A stretch of DNA of 64,000 nt from Alphaproteobacteria bacterium (lineage in GTDB: Bacteria > Pseudomonadota > Alphaproteobacteria > Sphingomonadales > Emcibacteraceae): contig JAUIDN010000007.1 in the NCBI GenBank assembly GCA_030428615.1, forward strand, positions 78,393 to 142,392, written 5' to 3'. Below, one piece after another: positions 1 to 8,513 of this stretch. Each line of letters starts with the position of its first letter. Within the stretch, counting starts at the first letter, position 1. Both the position numbers and the translations under genes were made by a program. The notes beneath the pieces were generated by a model. That model was given only the letters and a program-made list of their open reading frames with translations, did not search any database and was not told the DNA's origin.

Positions 1-2769
1 GCAAAGCGGCGTGTCTTCCTGTCGATATTGGGGATTTCATGGTTCTGGTTGTATGGCGCAACTTACCTGGCGCAATTTCCCACATTTGCCAATGAAATCT
101 TAAAATCAAACGAAGAGGTCGTTACCCTCCTTCTCAGCACTTTTTCTGTAGGCATCGGCATCGGGTCCGTCATCTGCAATAAGCTGGTGAAAGGCATGGT
201 GACCGCCCGGTTTGTACCACTCGCAGCTCTTGTGATGACTTTTTTTAGTGTGGATCTTTATTTTGCAAGTTCCAATGTCGTAACGCCGGATTTAAGTGTT
301 CTTGGTGAATTGTTCGGTGCGCGTGCGTTCCTGTCGGAACCAGCCAACTGGCGCGTGGTTGGAGATTTGCTGGGCATTGCGATCGCAGGCGGCATTTATA
401 TCGTCCCGCTTTACGCGATTATGCAGACGGAAAGCGAAGTGCAGGAAAGATCCCGGATTATTGCCGCCTGTAATATATTAAATTCGTTGTTCATGGTCTT
501 TTCGTCGCTGGGCAGTATGGCATTATTGATGCTTGGTTTCACACTCCCTGAAATATTTCTGACCATTGCTATTTTAAATGGGTTTGTTGCGCTTTATATC
601 TGTCAGCTTCTTCCACAGGATTTGGTTCAATCAATCATAAGGACCTTGCTGCGGACTTTTTATCGGGTGGAAATTACGGGACTTGAAAATTACCGAAAAG
701 CAGGAAAAAGGGCGGTGATCATCGCCAATCACACATCGTTTCTGGATGGATTGCTCCTTGGCGCTTTCTTACCGGACCGGCTTACCTTCGCCATTAATAC
801 CCACATTGCGGAAAAATGGTGGGTAAGGCCTGCATTTGCTTTTTTTGATTTATTTCCGATTGATCCCACCAATCCTATGGCGACGAAATCGATGGTCAAG
901 AACCTGCAGAAGGACCGCCGCTGCGTCATTTTTCCCGAGGGCCGCATTACATTGACGGGTGCTTTAATGAAAGTATATGAAGGGCCGGGAACAATAGCGT
1001 TTCTTGCCGATGCTCCGCTTCTGCCCATAAGAATTGATGGTGCGGATAGAACGGTTTTTTCCAGATTAAAAGGCGTTGTGCGTCAGCGCTGGTTTACAAA
1101 AATTACATTAAATATTCAGGAACCGGTGCATTTTGACGTGCCGGAAGGAATGAATGCGCGTGAACGGCGCGGCTGGATCGGTCGTGAGCTTTATGATGTG
1201 ATGTCAAATGTCATTTTTAACACCAGCAATACTGATAGAACCTTGTTTCATGCGTTGATTGACGCCAAAAAAATGCATGGGGGTAAACATATCATTCTTG
1301 AGGATATCGACCGCGCACCCATAAATTATAACAGGCTAATATTAGGGGCATTTGTCATGGGCAGGAAGATCGCCCAAATGACTGAACCGAAAGAGCGTGT
1401 TGGCGTGATGCTTCCCAATTCGGTTGCAGCGGTGGTCACCTTTTTTGCTTTGCTTGCTTATGGTCGGGTTCCGGCAATGCTTAATTTTTCAACGGGCCCC
1501 GGAAATATGATTGCTGCCTGCAAGGCGGCGGAGATCGAAAAAGTTCTGACATCAAAGAAGTTTGTTGAAATGGCGTCACTTGATGAGGCGGTTGATGCCC
1601 TTGGGAAGAACTCGGAGATTATCTATCTGGAGGATGTAAGGGAAGACATTGGCCTTTGGGATAAATTTTTCGGATTTTTACTAAGCCGATCAGCCAGCTT
1701 TTTTCATAATAAGGTCGCATCAAAACCAAAAAGTAATGATGACGCGGTTATCCTTTTCACATCCGGATCGGAAGGAACACCAAAAGGCGTGGTGTTAAGC
1801 CACAGGAATATTCAGTCAAACCGGTATCAATTAAGCGCACGGGTGGATTTCACACCCAGTGACCGGGTGTTTAACGCGCTACCGATATTTCATTCTTTTG
1901 GTCTTACGGGGGGGCTTTTGCTTCCTATTCTTTCGGGGCTTAAAATATTCTTGTACCCTTCCCCGCTGCATTACCGGATTGTACCGGAACTTGTTTATGA
2001 TACCAATGCGACAATCATGTTTGGTACCGACACATTCTTAAGCGGATATGCCCGGTTTGCCCACGCCTATGATTTTTATTCCATGCGGTATGTGTTTGCA
2101 GGGGCGGAAAAACTAAAGCCGGAAACCCGCCGTCTTTGGGCGGATCAGTTTGGTGTGCGTATTCTTGAAGGATACGGTGCCACTGAAACATCACCGGTTC
2201 TTTCGACAAATACCGCGATGCAGGCGAAAAACGGAACCGTCGGCCGTTTAATGCCGGGCATTGAATATAAACTTGAAAAAGTTCCCGGCATCGAAGAAGG
2301 CGGAAAGCTTTTGGTTAAGGGGCCAAACATCATGAAAGGGTATCTACGGGTGGATAACCCAGGTGTACTCGAAGAGCCGGATGATGGATGGTACGATACC
2401 GGTGATATTGTTGAAATTGATGATGAGGGTTATATCAAAATCGCGGGCCGGGCAAAAAGGTTTGCTAAAATCGCCGGGGAGATGGTGTCAATCACCGCTG
2501 TTGAAGGCATCGTCAGCGCGCTATGGCCGGATGATACCCATGCCGTGGTGTCGCTTCCCGATGAGAAAAGGGGGGAACAACTAGTCCTCATGACAACATT
2601 TTTGGATGCAACAAAAGACGTCATACTGGAAGCCGTTAAGGCCGCCGGTCATTCTGAATTGCTGGTGCCTAGAAACATCCTGCATGTGGACGAAGTTCCC
2701 GTGTTGGGAACGGGAAAAACGGATTATGTAGAAGCCCAGAAGGTGGCAGAGCAAGAAATAAAGTCTTAA
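1..2769 (+). CDS. aas: MFS-PlsC-acyl-ACP synthetase fusion (Aas-type), 5' end outside window
   Basis: Probable lysophospholipid remodelling enzyme that would move and re-acylate lysophospholipid at the inner membrane using fatty acid activated on ACP. The frame is open to base 1, so the true start lies upstream; a TTG at 28 is not a convincing start. Order in the visible part: the last transmembrane helices of an MFS (LplT-like) domain to about base 650; a PlsC-type acyltransferase with the HX4D motif (NHTSFLD near base 727) and FPEGR near 930; then an AMP-binding ligase with the P-loop-like FTSGSEGTPKG near 1756 and a GYGATETSP block near 2170. Such three-domain fusions of about 1100 residues are known in alphaproteobacteria. 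An MFS gene follows after 64 bases. The domain calls are clear; the exact substrate is inferred. Confidence 0.88.
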   Translation, partial: AKRRVFLSILGISWFWLYGATYLAQFPTFANEILKSNEEVVTLLLSTFSVGIGIGSVICNKLVKGMVTARFVPLAALVMTFFSVDLYFASSNVVTPDLSVLGELFGARAFLSEPANWRVVGDLLGIAIAGGIYIVPLYAIMQTESEVQERSRIIAACNILNSLFMVFSSLGSMALLMLGFTLPEIFLTIAILNGFVALYICQLLPQDLVQSIIRTLLRTFYRVEITGLENYRKAGKRAVIIANHTSFLDGLLLGAFLPDRLTFAINTHIAEKWWVRPAFAFFDLFPIDPTNPMATKSMVKNLQKDRRCVIFPEGRITLTGALMKVYEGPGTIAFLADAPLLPIRIDGADRTVFSRLKGVVRQRWFTKITLNIQEPVHFDVPEGMNARERRGWIGRELYDVMSNVIFNTSNTDRTLFHALIDAKKMHGGKHIILEDIDRAPINYNRLILGAFVMGRKIAQMTEPKERVGVMLPNSVAAVVTFFALLAYGRVPAMLNFSTGPGNMIAACKAAEIEKVLTSKKFVEMASLDEAVDALGKNSEIIYLEDVREDIGLWDKFFGFLLSRSASFFHNKVASKPKSNDDAVILFTSGSEGTPKGVVLSHRNIQSNRYQLSARVDFTPSDRVFNALPIFHSFGLTGGLLLPILSGLKIFLYPSPLHYRIVPELVYDTNATIMFGTDTFLSGYARFAHAYDFYSMRYVFAGAEKLKPETRRLWADQFGVRILEGYGATETSPVLSTNTAMQAKNGTVGRLMPGIEYKLEKVPGIEEGGKLLVKGPNIMKGYLRVDNPGVLEEPDDGWYDTGDIVEIDDEGYIKIAGRAKRFAKIAGEMVSITAVEGIVSALWPDDTHAVVSLPDEKRGEQLVLMTTFLDATKDVILEAVKAAGHSELLVPRNILHVDEVPVLGTGKTDYVEAQKVAEQEIKS

Positions 2770-2833
2770 ATTTTTAGCGCTTTTTGCGCCAAAGGCTGTT
2801 AATGTCCATTCAACAAAAACAGGGTATGTCAAA

Positions 2834-4033
2834 ATGGATGAAGTAAACGCGAATAAAGCAAAATTGGCGCTCATTTACATGGCAGTCATCATGGCACTGG
2901 TATTTTCAGTGTGGAATGTGATGCTTAACAATTTTGCGATAGAAAGAGCCAATTTTACCGGGTCCGATATGGGCGATCTTCAGTCAATTCGCGAATTGCC
3001 CGGCTTTCTTGCTTTTACCGCCGTATTTGTTCTTCTTCTAATGAGCGAACAGACATTGGCAATCCTGGCCCTGTTTTTACTTTCTGTTGGTGTTTTTGCC
3101 ACCGGTTTTTTTCCCAGCAAATATGGCCTTCTTGCCACAACAATGGTGATGTCCGTCGGGTTTCATTATTTTGAAACCATCAATAGCAGCCTGACGCTAC
3201 AATGGCTGCCACAAAGTGAGGCACCGGCGTTTCTGGGCAGGGTGCTTGGGATAGGTTCGTTTGTTGGACTTATTGCGTATGGTTTGGTGTGGCTTTTTGC
3301 TACTTTTCTGCAATTTGACTATGTGATTATTTATTCGGTGGTCGGGCTTATCGGTATTGCGATGGTGATTCATTTATGGATGTTGTTTCCACAATTCCAG
3401 TCAATTATTCCGCAAAGAAAAAATCTGTTTCTAAAAAAAAGATATAGTGTTTATTATCTTCTGACTTTTCTTAAAGGCGCTCGTCGTCAGATTTTCATGG
3501 TATTTGCAGCGTTTTTGCTTGTGGAAAAATTTGGTTATAGCCTGTCTGAAATAACACTGTTGTTCCTGATTAATAAGGGCGCCAATATTTTTGTTGCACC
3601 TTTAATCGGTAAAGTTATTGAAAAAATTGGCGAACGACGGGCGCTGTCAATAGAATATGCGGGCCTCATTGCCGTTTTTACCGGATACGCGGTTGTTGAT
3701 AATGCGATGATTGCCGCAGGACTTTATATATTGGATCATTTGTTTTTTGCCATGGCGATTGCCATTAAAACCTATTTTCAGAAAATCGCTGATCGCGAGG
3801 ATATGGCAGGAACCGCCAGCGTCAGTTTTACAATTGATCATATTGCGTCCGTAATCATACCCGTAACTTTTGGAATGGTTTGGATGTATAATCCGTCATT
3901 GGTTTTTTATGCGGGTGCCGGCTTTGCCGTGTTGTCGCTTATTGCGGCCAACCTTATCCCGCGTGTTCCCGCGCCGGGTAACGAATTTATCTGGTCTGCC
4001 AAAAATCGTGCTGTAAAAACCAATGAAGCTTAA
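2834..4033 (+). CDS. MFS transporter, substrate unknown
   Basis: A 399-residue integral membrane protein with about 12 hydrophobic helices spread over its whole length and a basic cytoplasmic loop in the middle (PQRKNLFLKKR), the usual MFS 6+6 arrangement. It is about the normal length for an MFS permease. I see no motif that fixes the substrate. It follows the lipid acyltransferase fusion after 64 bases on the same strand, so the two may be co-transcribed, but the fusion already carries its own MFS domain. The stop overlaps the stop of the convergent M48 protease gene by four bases (TTAA). Family is well supported; role is not. Confidence 0.85.
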   Translation: MDEVNANKAKLALIYMAVIMALVFSVWNVMLNNFAIERANFTGSDMGDLQSIRELPGFLAFTAVFVLLLMSEQTLAILALFLLSVGVFATGFFPSKYGLLATTMVMSVGFHYFETINSSLTLQWLPQSEAPAFLGRVLGIGSFVGLIAYGLVWLFATFLQFDYVIIYSVVGLIGIAMVIHLWMLFPQFQSIIPQRKNLFLKKRYSVYYLLTFLKGARRQIFMVFAAFLLVEKFGYSLSEITLLFLINKGANIFVAPLIGKVIEKIGERRALSIEYAGLIAVFTGYAVVDNAMIAAGLYILDHLFFAMAIAIKTYFQKIADREDMAGTASVSFTIDHIASVIIPVTFGMVWMYNPSLVFYAGAGFAVLSLIAANLIPRVPAPGNEFIWSAKNRAVKTNEA

Positions 4034-5532
4034 TCATCCATCACAATCAGCTTAAGCCTTTGCCCTGCTCTAAGTTGTTGTCCATCCGAAAGGCCATTAA
4101 GCGCCGTAAAACGTTCCACTTTGAAATCATCAAATGCCATGTAACGGGCGATGCTTTCGATGGTGTCGCCGTTTTGCACTGTGACAATTTTTATTTTCCG
4201 GCCCTTGACCTGATCTGCTTCCGCCTGACTTATTTGGTTAAAACTGTAAGACATCCGCTGAAGCCCTTCCGAAAGGCTTTGATATTTACTTTGTGGTGTT
4301 AGCATCAGAAAGTGATAAGCATTGTCGCCTGAATGATGAATAGCCATAAGACGCACAATATAATTTTGATTGTTGAGCGCCATTGTTGTGTACCCGGTCA
4401 TTGCATCCATTCCATTAACCTGCGTGGTCTGAACGCCTTCCATCGCATTCTCGATTTTGTATGCCGCCCATACTTCCTGCCCGTATTGGGTAATGGTTTT
4501 ATCTTTCATGCTCGCGCCGGAAAATATAACCGAACTCCCTTCGGCGCTACCCGTGCCCCGCGCCACAACGGCATCAGATGTATTTTGCAGAAGATAATTT
4601 TGCGGCACCGTAAATTTCAGCTTCATCACGGGATGGACAAATTCGCGGCCATTGATGATGCCCTGTTTTGGATCATCACCATATCTCATGCCGTCTATCA
4701 TGCTAAAGTAAAGGTCCTGATTCCTGTCACGTGAATTTGGCGAAATCTGCGTGTTTGCGGCGGCGGTGCGTGCCCGTGCAACCCGGTCCTGTGTATTGGG
4801 GTGGGTTGAGAAAAAATCTGATTGTTCCGGTTCATTTGCCCTATTGGCAAGAATAAGCTGTAATTTATGTTCCGCATCCAGCGAACTGAGCATATCCGCG
4901 GCGGCATAAGGGTCGTACCCGGCCCGACTGGAGTATCGCACGCCAAGCTCATCCGACTGATATTCCTGATTACGCGAATAGCTCATCAAATAAACCTGCG
5001 CCCCCTGACCAAGGCTATCCATAAGCGCGCTATCGCCGGTAACGACACCGGCGAGTACCGTTCCCAAGCCGGCGAACATTTGATTATTGTATCTTTTGGC
5101 AGAATGCCGCGCCGTGACATGACCGATCTCATGGCCGACAACCGATGCAAGCGCAGATTCGCTGTTGACCATTGCAAGAATTCCCCTTGTCACATAAACA
5201 TACCCGCCCGGCAGTGCGAACGCATTTACCAGCGGCGTGTCAAGCACTGTAAAGGTAAACTTATAATCGCTTAATTCTGAATTGGCGACAAGGCTCTGGC
5301 CAAGATTATCGACATATGCCGTAAGCTGCGGATCATCATAGGTGCCACCGTTTTGCTGCAATATCGCGGGGTGCTGCTGTTGGCCAATCTGCAATTCTTT
5401 TGCCGGCGACATAAAGGGTGTGAAATCCCGCTCCCCGGTCGCAGGGTTTACCGTGGTACATGCCTGAAGCGTCAGGGGCAAGATCACTAAAAGTGTTTTG
5501 GATAGTATGTTTTTATAAATTTTATGCCACAT
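4030..5532 (-). CDS. M48-family zinc metalloprotease lipoprotein with C-terminal LysM domain
   Basis: Periplasmic protease of the BepA/LoiP type, likely acting on misfolded outer-membrane proteins. A lipoprotein signal peptide ends at the lipobox LQAC (Cys25), the zinc motif HEIGH is at about residues 134-138, and a downstream ExxxD lies near 190. The C-terminal 50 residues form a LysM peptidoglycan-binding motif (IVTVQNGDTIESIA). The total of 500 residues is typical of M48 proteins with an added binding domain. The ORF can start at a TTG (5538), but the ATG at 5532, two bases past the stop of the upstream nuclease-like gene, is preferred; the two genes are probably translated together. The 3' end overlaps the convergent MFS gene by four bases. 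Family is certain; the physiological target is inferred. Confidence 0.92.
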   Translation of the reverse strand: MWHKIYKNILSKTLLVILPLTLQACTTVNPATGERDFTPFMSPAKELQIGQQQHPAILQQNGGTYDDPQLTAYVDNLGQSLVANSELSDYKFTFTVLDTPLVNAFALPGGYVYVTRGILAMVNSESALASVVGHEIGHVTARHSAKRYNNQMFAGLGTVLAGVVTGDSALMDSLGQGAQVYLMSYSRNQEYQSDELGVRYSSRAGYDPYAAADMLSSLDAEHKLQLILANRANEPEQSDFFSTHPNTQDRVARARTAAANTQISPNSRDRNQDLYFSMIDGMRYGDDPKQGIINGREFVHPVMKLKFTVPQNYLLQNTSDAVVARGTGSAEGSSVIFSGASMKDKTITQYGQEVWAAYKIENAMEGVQTTQVNGMDAMTGYTTMALNNQNYIVRLMAIHHSGDNAYHFLMLTPQSKYQSLSEGLQRMSYSFNQISQAEADQVKGRKIKIVTVQNGDTIESIARYMAFDDFKVERFTALNGLSDGQQLRAGQRLKLIVMDD

Positions 5533-5534
5533 TT

Positions 5535-6347
5535 TCAATTTTCTCTGTCAATAATAACCAGCTGCTCCGGATGGGTCAGATCGATGGATGGTCCATTATA
5601 ATATTTTAACCAGCCACGAACAATTATATTCTTACCCGCCAAATCGGACAGATTTATGTCCATTTGATCAAACATTCTTTTAACCCTTGTTGGCACGACG
5701 ATGGTAAAATCCGTTTTGTAATCCTCACCAAAATTTAAATAAGTGTTGCCGCGCACGGTGGCTACTTCATAAACTGTGCCAGAAATGATTTGGAAGCTGT
5801 TTGTATAACGGCCACTCTCCTGTTGCGGGCGAATTTGATAATATTCCAATTTCCAGATACCACGTTTTGCCCGGTAAGCGTCCTGCTCAAGCGCGAGCAT
5901 TTCTTCCACTACACTCCGGTTATCGGCAAAACTATAGACCCGTGCCATGCCGCGTTTTAGCATTTCACCCTGGACCCATGTACCGTCCTCAAGGAACAAA
6001 TGTGCCAGCAAGCGGCCGTATCTGTCCATCGTCTCTCCGCCGTAAAAAAGGCTTACATGCTTATTTAAGGTCAAATCGCTTAACGTGTCTTTCGCTTCCG
6101 GTCCTAAGGGCCAGTCCTTAAAATTTTTACGTCCCAAGGCAATTTTTGGGGCTTGCAAACCGACAAGGCGGACCTCACGGCCATTTTCCAGCGTTAAAGT
6201 ATCGCCATCTATTACATTAATGACCCGGGATGTGAAAAAATCCTTTTCCGCAGGTTTAAGCCGGGCCATAACATCTTCATTGGCATGGACGGTCAGCGAC
6301 GGCTGAACGAAAATAAGTAAGAATAATAAAAATCTGCGGATAGGCAT
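5535..6347 (-). CDS. Secreted thermonuclease (SNase)-like protein
   Basis: A 270-residue protein with an N-terminal signal peptide (cleavage likely near VHANED). The SNase fold covers residues about 35-165: VIDGDTLTLENG, then VRLVGLQAP and DRYGRLLAH, which hold the two arginines and acidic metal ligands expected in this family. The C-terminal 100 residues form an additional region (GKNIIVRGWLKYYNGPSIDLTHPEQL) that looks like an OB-fold or DNA-exonuclease accessory module. It sits upstream of the M48 protease gene on the same strand, with only two bases between its stop and that gene's ATG, so they form an operon. Whether it still degrades nucleic acid cannot be read from sequence alone. Confidence 0.85.
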   Translation of the reverse strand: MPIRRFLLFLLIFVQPSLTVHANEDVMARLKPAEKDFFTSRVINVIDGDTLTLENGREVRLVGLQAPKIALGRKNFKDWPLGPEAKDTLSDLTLNKHVSLFYGGETMDRYGRLLAHLFLEDGTWVQGEMLKRGMARVYSFADNRSVVEEMLALEQDAYRAKRGIWKLEYYQIRPQQESGRYTNSFQIISGTVYEVATVRGNTYLNFGEDYKTDFTIVVPTRVKRMFDQMDINLSDLAGKNIIVRGWLKYYNGPSIDLTHPEQLVIIDREN

Positions 6348-6425
6348 GCCTGTATCTTAATCACAGAGGCGTATGGTGTAAATTTATATTGTGGATATAT
6401 CGGTGCGAAATGATAATAATAAACC

Positions 6426-7190
6426 ATGCCAGATATTTCGTCAGAGTTCTTGTTTTACCTTGTTACCGCCATTGCTGTGATGACAACGGGCATTTCAAAG
6501 GGGGGATTTGGTGGTATCGCCATGATGTCGGTGCCGCTGATGTCTCTGGTCATGTCACCTGTTATTGCCGCCGCAATTATGTTGCCGTTACTTTTGGTGA
6601 TGGATGCGTTTAGTATCTTTGCCTGGCGAAAGAACGCGGCCTGGCATCATTTGATGGTTTTATTGCCGGGGGCCTTGGTAGGCATCATCATCGGCGCTTT
6701 ATCTGCGCGCTATGTCAGCGAAAATATGGTCCGTCTGATAGTTGGGGTTATCGCAGTAAGTTTCTTTTTTTATAGCCTCATACCGAAGAAGGAGCTTACC
6801 GAAATAGAACGCGGCAAAAGTAACAGATTAACGGGCGGCTTCTGGGGTTCTATTGCCGGATTTACCAGTTATATAGCGCATGCAGGGTCGCCACCCTATC
6901 ACGTATATTTGATTCCAAAAAAGCTGTCCAAAGGTGCTTTTGCCGCTACGGGGGCGTGGTTTTTTGCGATAGTGAACGTTATCAAACTGCCTGCTTTCAT
7001 AATAACCGGTCAGCTTAATATGGCCACTTTTTATCAGGCACTCGTTTTTGTCCCACTTGTACCTGTCGGTGTTTATTGTGGCCTCTGGCTGAATAAGCGG
7101 TTTGACCATGAACTGTTTTACAAAGTAATTATGGCGGCTGTATTGCTTATTGGCCTCAAGTTGATAATTGACGGGCTGTCGCTATTCTGA
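6426..7190 (+). CDS. TauE/SafE-family membrane permease
   Basis: A 254-residue protein with about eight hydrophobic helices in two repeats, matching the TauE/SafE (DUF81) family of sulfite or organosulfonate and other small-anion exporters. Hallmarks seen are the early GISKGGFGG stretch and the second-half motif GFTSYIAHAGSPP, both common in this family. It is divergent from the nuclease/protease operon and convergent with the PepSY gene, overlapping that gene by nine bases at the 3' ends. Nothing nearby fixes the substrate. A second, more distant TauE/SafE paralogue lies at 23514-24242. Confidence 0.85.
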   Translation: MPDISSEFLFYLVTAIAVMTTGISKGGFGGIAMMSVPLMSLVMSPVIAAAIMLPLLLVMDAFSIFAWRKNAAWHHLMVLLPGALVGIIIGALSARYVSENMVRLIVGVIAVSFFFYSLIPKKELTEIERGKSNRLTGGFWGSIAGFTSYIAHAGSPPYHVYLIPKKLSKGAFAATGAWFFAIVNVIKLPAFIITGQLNMATFYQALVFVPLVPVGVYCGLWLNKRFDHELFYKVIMAAVLLIGLKLIIDGLSLF

Positions 7191-8327
7191 TTGCCTCCCC
7201 GGGGCCGGAGTTCTTTTCTTCTTCGTCAGGGGTCTGACATATTTACGATATGCGAGTGCCAGACCGGTCCAGACCATAACCGTGGCAAACAGGGACACCA
7301 GTCCCGCAATCGTTTGACCAATGATCCCAAGCGCTTCCCCTGTATGAAGAAAACGAACGTAGGAGCGTGCCTGCCGACCCGCTGAATAATCCTGGAATGG
7401 TTCCCATTTGACCGTTTCGCCGTTCGCGCGGCTCAGGTAAAGATCCGCTTTTTTCTGCGGCTCGCCACCAGTGCCGGTATCAATGGAGAAATGCACATTT
7501 TCGTCTGTCTCTTTTGGGTAAGTCATAGTGATGGATGTCCAGTTTTCGCGCCGTTCGGCCGCTTTCTGGAACATTGTTTCAAACGGTATAAGCTGATCAA
7601 ACGTTACCGGTTCGACATCGTTTTCTGCCGCCTGTCCCCTAACCGGGGGCTCTTCGCCCGCGAGGGTATATACAAGCTTGTTGGCCCAGCTGTAATAAAA
7701 TACCGCCGCAGTGGCAATAATCACAACCAATGGGATGGCCGACCATATTCCCATCACATTGTGCCAGTTAAAATCGCGCGCGCGGGATGAGCGTGTTTTT
7801 CTAAAAAACAATACTTTTTTGACATTTTGCCAATTTACTACTCGTGGTATCCAAAGATACATGCCGGATAGAACGATAAACAAGAACATAAGGTTAGCGG
7901 CACCTGTGAAAATTCTTGCTGTCGCCCTGCTTTCACCTTCCATGGCAAGCCAACGATGTAACCCCCTAAGTTCGCTTAGATAATATTTTACATCTTTGGG
8001 CCCGTTGCCAAGAATTTCGCCGTTATAGCGGTTAATATAGAAATAATCACCGCCACGCACGACGACGGGCGCTTCGGGATTGTTTTCGATTTTAACTGAT
8101 CTTAAATCCCGCTCGCCCATATTTTCCCTATTCATTGTGATGATTTCATCAATAGGCAGCGCGGGCGCATCGGCGGGCACGGCGGTGTCATAATCACTTT
8201 CCGCCCATGCAATAATTTGTCGTTCATAGGTAAGAAGAACACCGGTAACCGACATAATAAAAATAAGAATGCCTGCAAGAACACCGCAAATTAAATGCGG
8301 CCAATATATGAGTTTATGAATAGTCAT
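7182..8327 (-). CDS. PepSY-associated transmembrane protein (iron-uptake reductase type)
   Basis: A 381-residue membrane protein with a first helix at residues about 10-35, a periplasmic PepSY region, two central helices (FIVLSGMYLWIPR) and a last helix near the C-terminus. The paired conserved histidines (LRGLHRWLAM and RFLHTGEALG) are those of the PepSY_TM/PiuB family, whose members are often linked to ferric-siderophore reduction. The promoter region contains a perfect 15-base Fur-box-like palindrome 59 bases upstream of the start, which supports iron control. The C-terminal tail is strongly basic and proline-rich. Family is clear; the iron role is inferred from family and operator. Confidence 0.85.
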   Translation of the reverse strand: MTIHKLIYWPHLICGVLAGILIFIMSVTGVLLTYERQIIAWAESDYDTAVPADAPALPIDEIITMNRENMGERDLRSVKIENNPEAPVVVRGGDYFYINRYNGEILGNGPKDVKYYLSELRGLHRWLAMEGESRATARIFTGAANLMFLFIVLSGMYLWIPRVVNWQNVKKVLFFRKTRSSRARDFNWHNVMGIWSAIPLVVIIATAAVFYYSWANKLVYTLAGEEPPVRGQAAENDVEPVTFDQLIPFETMFQKAAERRENWTSITMTYPKETDENVHFSIDTGTGGEPQKKADLYLSRANGETVKWEPFQDYSAGRQARSYVRFLHTGEALGIIGQTIAGLVSLFATVMVWTGLALAYRKYVRPLTKKKRTPAPGRQSE

Positions 8328-8346
8328 GCACTTGTTAGTTACATTG

Positions 8347-8392
8347 TTAATATTAATAATAAGTTTATAAGCGAATTATTAATATTAATAAT
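8347..8392. repeat. Two direct copies of TTAATATTAATAAT, 32 bases apart
   Basis: The 14-base sequence TTAATATTAATAAT occurs at 8347-8360 and again at 8379-8392, a centre-to-centre distance of 32 bases (about three helical turns). The second copy is part of the perfect 16-base palindrome TTATTAATATTAATAA (8376-8391), which overlaps the Fur-box-like site. The arrangement suggests paired protein binding, but AT-rich composition makes chance repeats more likely than usual. Confidence 0.45.
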
Positions 8393-8400
8393 GATTATTA
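8386..8400. promoter_or_regulatory. Fur-box-like 7-1-7 palindrome
   Basis: TAATAATGATTATTA is a perfect 7-1-7 inverted repeat matching 13 of 15 positions of the classical Fur core TGATAATNATTATCA. It lies 59 bases upstream of the PepSY gene (minus strand) and 113 bases upstream of phoD (plus strand). Fur repression of the PepSY gene is the simplest reading; alphaproteobacterial Fur/Mur can prefer other sites. Confidence 0.6.
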
Positions 8401-8422
8401 GAAAGTAAAGTACTTTTCTTTC
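8401..8422. promoter_or_regulatory. 22-base near-perfect palindrome beside the Fur-like box
   Basis: GAAAGTAAAGTACTTTTCTTTC is symmetric at all but one base pair of positions (20 of 22). It directly abuts the Fur-like box. With no loop it is more likely an operator than an RNA hairpin. The protein that would bind it is unknown. Confidence 0.4.
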
Positions 8423-8513
8423 CTAGAGGATATGTGTTTCTTAATTTTGTAATGTATCAATGATAAGTTTCCTGTATCATTATTTATATAAAGGGAACAA
8501 AGGAAAATCGAGG

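Noticed and set aside
4867..5274. 135-codon plus-strand ORF
   Set aside because: Shadow of the M48 protease gene.
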